Shown: piece by piece, positions 61,615 to 64,000 of the stretch
Numbering within the stretch: the first letter of the stretch is position 1
Layout: every line of letters begins with the position of its first letter
Assembly: GCA_022701275.1 (NCBI GenBank)
Contig: CP031740.1
Span: 3,979,001-4,043,000, forward strand
Reading direction: 5' to 3'
DNA from: Microcoleus vaginatus PCC 9802
GTDB lineage: Bacteria > Cyanobacteriota > Cyanobacteriia > Cyanobacteriales > Microcoleaceae
DNA: 64,000 bases
The notes under the pieces: model-generated
What the model saw: the letters and a program-made list of their open reading frames with translations, nothing else
The model's database searches: none
Told to the model about the DNA's origin: nothing
Position numbers and translations under genes: made by a program

Positions 61615-62700
61615 CTAGGACGAGGAAGAAACCGCTACGCGAAAACCCCCGTACACCCTCCTACCGCCCTCCGAGACCAAGCAGCGATAGTCACTGCGGC
61701 AAAGGCCCGCGAAGTTAGCCCAACTGCCGCCACGCATCACTCGGTAATTATTTGTGGTTTCCCAGGAACTTCCGTCAGTTGGTGCGCCGTTATAGTTTTC
61801 GTGACACCTATCGCTGCACCATTGCCAAACATTGCCGTGCATATCGTACAGTCCAAAGGCATTGGAGGGAAAACTCCCGACATCGGTTGGTTGTTTCGAG
61901 TGGAGTGGTCTGTCGGGGTAGTCGTCCTCATAGTTGACTAATTGCCGGGTAATGGTTTCCCCAAAATGAAATAGGGTTGTTGTACCCGCACGACAGGCAT
62001 ATTCCCATTCTGCTTCACTCAGGAGGCGATATTTTTTCCCCGTTTGTTGCGAGAGTCGATCGCAGAATTCGACGGCCTCATCCCACGATACTTGTACAGG
62101 ACGTTTTTCAAATTTTAACCACGATGGGTTGTTTCCCATCAGTGCTTGCCACTGTCCTCGGGTGATGGAATATTTGCCTGCAAAAAAAGCGGGTACTGTT
62201 ACTTGATGCTGCGGACTTTCCTTATCTCTTCTATATTTATCTCTTGCTGGGCAACCCATCATAAATGTGCCGCCGGGAATATAAACCATTTCCTGTACAC
62301 TTCCATTCCCTAAGTCTTCGGGGAAGAAGTGAGCATAATGACGGCGGCGACTGTTTTCTTTTCCTTGAGCATTTACTGTTATTACATCAAACTCATAAGT
62401 AGGCAAATATTTTTGGAACTGCCCTTTTAAATTTAATTCATCTCTATCCTTGAGCAGCGAATAGGCTGCAAATCTCACCGCGATTGATTCATCTTGCAGT
62501 GCCCCAATTATTAATTCTAAACCTGGCTCTCCATATTTCAGCGCTTCAGACAGTGCAGCAATTTTAACCTCAACAATGGGAGAAGCTAACCGACTTTTAA
62601 CGCCGGGAATCCCGCCTAAAACGGCCGCAGACAATGGTACTTGAGATTCACCGCCGAGGACAGCATCGTATTCTCTGGGTTGATTTGGATTTTCTGTCAT
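61615..62700 (-). CDS. FGE-sulfatase-domain (SUMF1-like) protein with HEAT-like N-terminus
   Basis: A 361-residue protein. It opens with YDAVLGGESQVPLSAAVLGG then VKSRLASP, a head seen in cyanobacterial proteins of this kind, followed by a HEAT-like part (about 40-95). The formylglycine-generating-enzyme domain (about 135-357) has YIPGGTFMMGCP, GKYSITRGQWQALMGNNPSW, RLLSEAEWEYACRAGTTT, FGLYDMHGNVWQWCSD, and RVMRGGSWANFAGLCRSDYR. The paired Cys of true FGEs are not certain, so it may be a C-type-lectin-like binder. Its last 45 residues sit where diversity-generating retroelements change such genes. Confidence 0.88.
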   Translation of the reverse strand: MTENPNQPREYDAVLGGESQVPLSAAVLGGIPGVKSRLASPIVEVKIAALSEALKYGEPGLELIIGALQDESIAVRFAAYSLLKDRDELNLKGQFQKYLPTYEFDVITVNAQGKENSRRRHYAHFFPEDLGNGSVQEMVYIPGGTFMMGCPARDKYRRDKESPQHQVTVPAFFAGKYSITRGQWQALMGNNPSWLKFEKRPVQVSWDEAVEFCDRLSQQTGKKYRLLSEAEWEYACRAGTTTLFHFGETITRQLVNYEDDYPDRPLHSKQPTDVGSFPSNAFGLYDMHGNVWQWCSDRCHENYNGAPTDGSSWETTNNYRVMRGGSWANFAGLCRSDYRCLVSEGGRRVYGGFRVAVSSSS

Positions 62701-62738
62701 AATCGGGACTTACGTAAGTGTCACACATCTATTGAGTT

Positions 62739-62801
62739 GTAGGGTGCGTCAGACGCAGTTCTAGGGTGATTATTCAGGAACTCGGGTTCGGACGCACCCT
62801 A
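62739..62801. repeat. Long-armed TAGGGTGCGTC repeat
   Basis: Arms agggtgcgtc (62741-62750) and gacgcaccct (62791-62800) enclose a 40-base loop between the proA 3' end and the FGE-like gene 5' end. It belongs to the same family as 29372-29396. Confidence 0.65.
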
Positions 62802-62830
62802 CTAATTATGCCCGTTGCGTAAATCTTGTA

Positions 62831-64000
62831 TTACAAATCCCGATGTGTAAATCCCTTAGCATCTTTTCCTACATAACTCGCGGCAACATGGCCATCTCCA
62901 ACAACTCGATACTTATAGGTAATCAAGCCCTCTAAACCGACAGGCCCGCGAGGCGGCATTTGCTGCGTGCTAATCCCCACTTCTGCACCGAAACCGTAGC
63001 GGAAACCGTCGGCAAATCGAGTCGAACAATTGTGATAAACTCCGGCCGCATCGACTCCATTTAAAAAAGTTTCGGCGACTTCGCTGTCTTCGGTAACAAT
63101 GACATCTGTATGTCGGGAACCGTAAGTATTGATATGGTTAATTGCCTCGTCCACAGAATCTACTATTTTGATTGACAAAATCAAATCGCTGTATTCTGTA
63201 GACCAATCTGTTTCTGTCGCTTCGGCAATATTTTCGAGGATGGCGCCAGTTTTTTCGTCTCCCCGCAGTTCGACTTTTTTCTGCTGCAAAGCTGCGGCAA
63301 CAGCGGGCAGGAATTTGGGGGCGATCGCACTGTGAACTAACAAAGTTTCAATGGCATTGCAGGCGGCTGGATACTGAGTTTTTGCATCTACAGAAATCTC
63401 TACTGCTTTCTGAATATCCGCCGCTTTGTCTGCGTACAAATGACAAATTCCGTCGGCGTGTCCCAGCACGGGAATTCGCGTATTTTCTTGCACAAAACGC
63501 ACGAAAGAATTAGAACCTCTGGGAATAATCAAATCTACATATTCATCCATTTTGAGCAGTTCGATTGTTTCTTCCCGCGTGGTCAGCAACTGCACGACTT
63601 CGGGATTGACTGCGGTTTCAGCTAATGCTTGATGTATCACTTTTGTCAAGATTTCGCAGGAACGGACTGCTTCTTTGCCGCCTTTGAGAATGACGCCATT
63701 TCCCGATTTGATTGCCAAGGATACTATCTGAATTAAAGCTTCGGGGCGCGCTTCAAAAATAATGCCTAAAACGCCCAAAGGACAGGTGATGCGCTTCAGA
63801 ATTAATCCTGTATCCAATTCACGGTGGATTTGCACGACACCGATCGGCTCAGGGAGTTTCGCAACGTCGCGCACGCCCGCGATCGCACTTTTCAACTTGC
63901 TCTCATCCAACTTGAGGCGATCGTACAGTGGTTTCGCAATTCCATCCGCCTCAGCCGCCTTGCAGTCAGCCGCATTCGCCGCCAAAATATCCGGCGCAGC
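62831..64000 (-). CDS. proA: Gamma-glutamyl phosphate reductase, amino end beyond the window
   Basis: The second enzyme of proline synthesis; it reduces glutamyl 5-phosphate to the semialdehyde. The frame is open to the right edge ([18 protein letters not shown]), so about 40 or fewer N-terminal residues are missing. Visible marks: [20 protein letters not shown] ([20 protein letters not shown]), [21 protein letters not shown], the active Cys in [13 protein letters not shown], and [18 protein letters not shown]. It ends at AKGFTHRDL. The FGE-like gene lies downstream. Confidence 0.96.
   Translation of the reverse strand, partial: AAPDILAANAADCKAAEADGIAKPLYDRLKLDESKLKSAIAGVRDVAKLPEPIGVVQIHRELDTGLILKRITCPLGVLGIIFEARPEALIQIVSLAIKSGNGVILKGGKEAVRSCEILTKVIHQALAETAVNPEVVQLLTTREETIELLKMDEYVDLIIPRGSNSFVRFVQENTRIPVLGHADGICHLYADKAADIQKAVEISVDAKTQYPAACNAIETLLVHSAIAPKFLPAVAAALQQKKVELRGDEKTGAILENIAEATETDWSTEYSDLILSIKIVDSVDEAINHINTYGSRHTDVIVTEDSEVAETFLNGVDAAGVYHNCSTRFADGFRYGFGAEVGISTQQMPPRGPVGLEGLITYKYRVVGDGHVAASYVGKDAKGFTHRDL

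Overview
The window reads as chromosomal DNA of a filamentous non-heterocystous cyanobacterium of the Oscillatoria/Microcoleus type. The pointers are the many HIP1-like octamers (GCGATCGC), the ndhA-I-G-E operon, cyanophycin genes, Ycf20, DUF2555, SLH-OprB porins, a helical carotenoid protein, a one-piece tmRNA with a cyanobacterial tag, and spacers full of heptanucleotide arrays. The species assignment is inference.

Layout. 1-4.7 kb: two tandem iron-uptake-type porins (the left one cut by the window edge) and a glycosyltransferase. 4.8-7 kb: a proline-rich cyanobacterial protein. 7.1-10.7 kb: a frameshifted IS605-type tnpB whose 3' end is interrupted by a group II intron carrying an RT-HNH protein. 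10.7-12.9 kb: a secreted CHAT protease-like protein and a TPR gene remnant. 13-17 kb: an FAD-Rieske oxidoreductase, a methyltransferase and a Rieske oxygenase, probably for an aromatic carotenoid. 17.2-20.4 kb: a DUF262-DUF1524 protein and a toxin-antitoxin locus with a dead toxin. 20.4-25.1 kb: coaBC, DUF2555, an esterase and a CHASE histidine kinase. 25.5-29.3 kb: divergent cphA2 (cyanophycin synthetase 2) and cphB (cyanophycinase), with an NtcA-like box before cphB.

30-44 kb: a decayed copy of a GH13 enzyme, BON and DUF2294 proteins, a response regulator, a DUF2267 protein, a Cph2-type phytochrome with GGDEF and EAL domains, the intact GH13 enzyme, and a divergent LuxR-type regulator / PAS-GAF histidine kinase pair. 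44-55 kb: a helical carotenoid protein, a small acidic protein, glycerate kinase, Ycf20, a PMT-type membrane glycosyltransferase, an acetyltransferase, two adjacent toxin-antitoxin modules and a Ser/Thr kinase. 55-64 kb: ssrA, ndhA-I-G-E, folB, a second Ser/Thr kinase, a formylglycine-generating-enzyme-like protein, and proA running off the right edge.

Most genes are ordinary core or lineage-specific cyanobacterial genes. The accessory signal lies in the intron/tnpB composite, the CHAT locus, the DUF262 protein, three toxin-antitoxin loci, and a dense population of short dispersed repeats (heptamer arrays, nested inverted repeats, palindromes). I did not find a clearly new multi-gene system. 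The best leads are the carotenoid-type cluster, the PAS-less phytochrome, the CphA2/CphB pair, the intron inside tnpB, and the possible diversity-generating-retroelement target at 61.6-62.7 kb.
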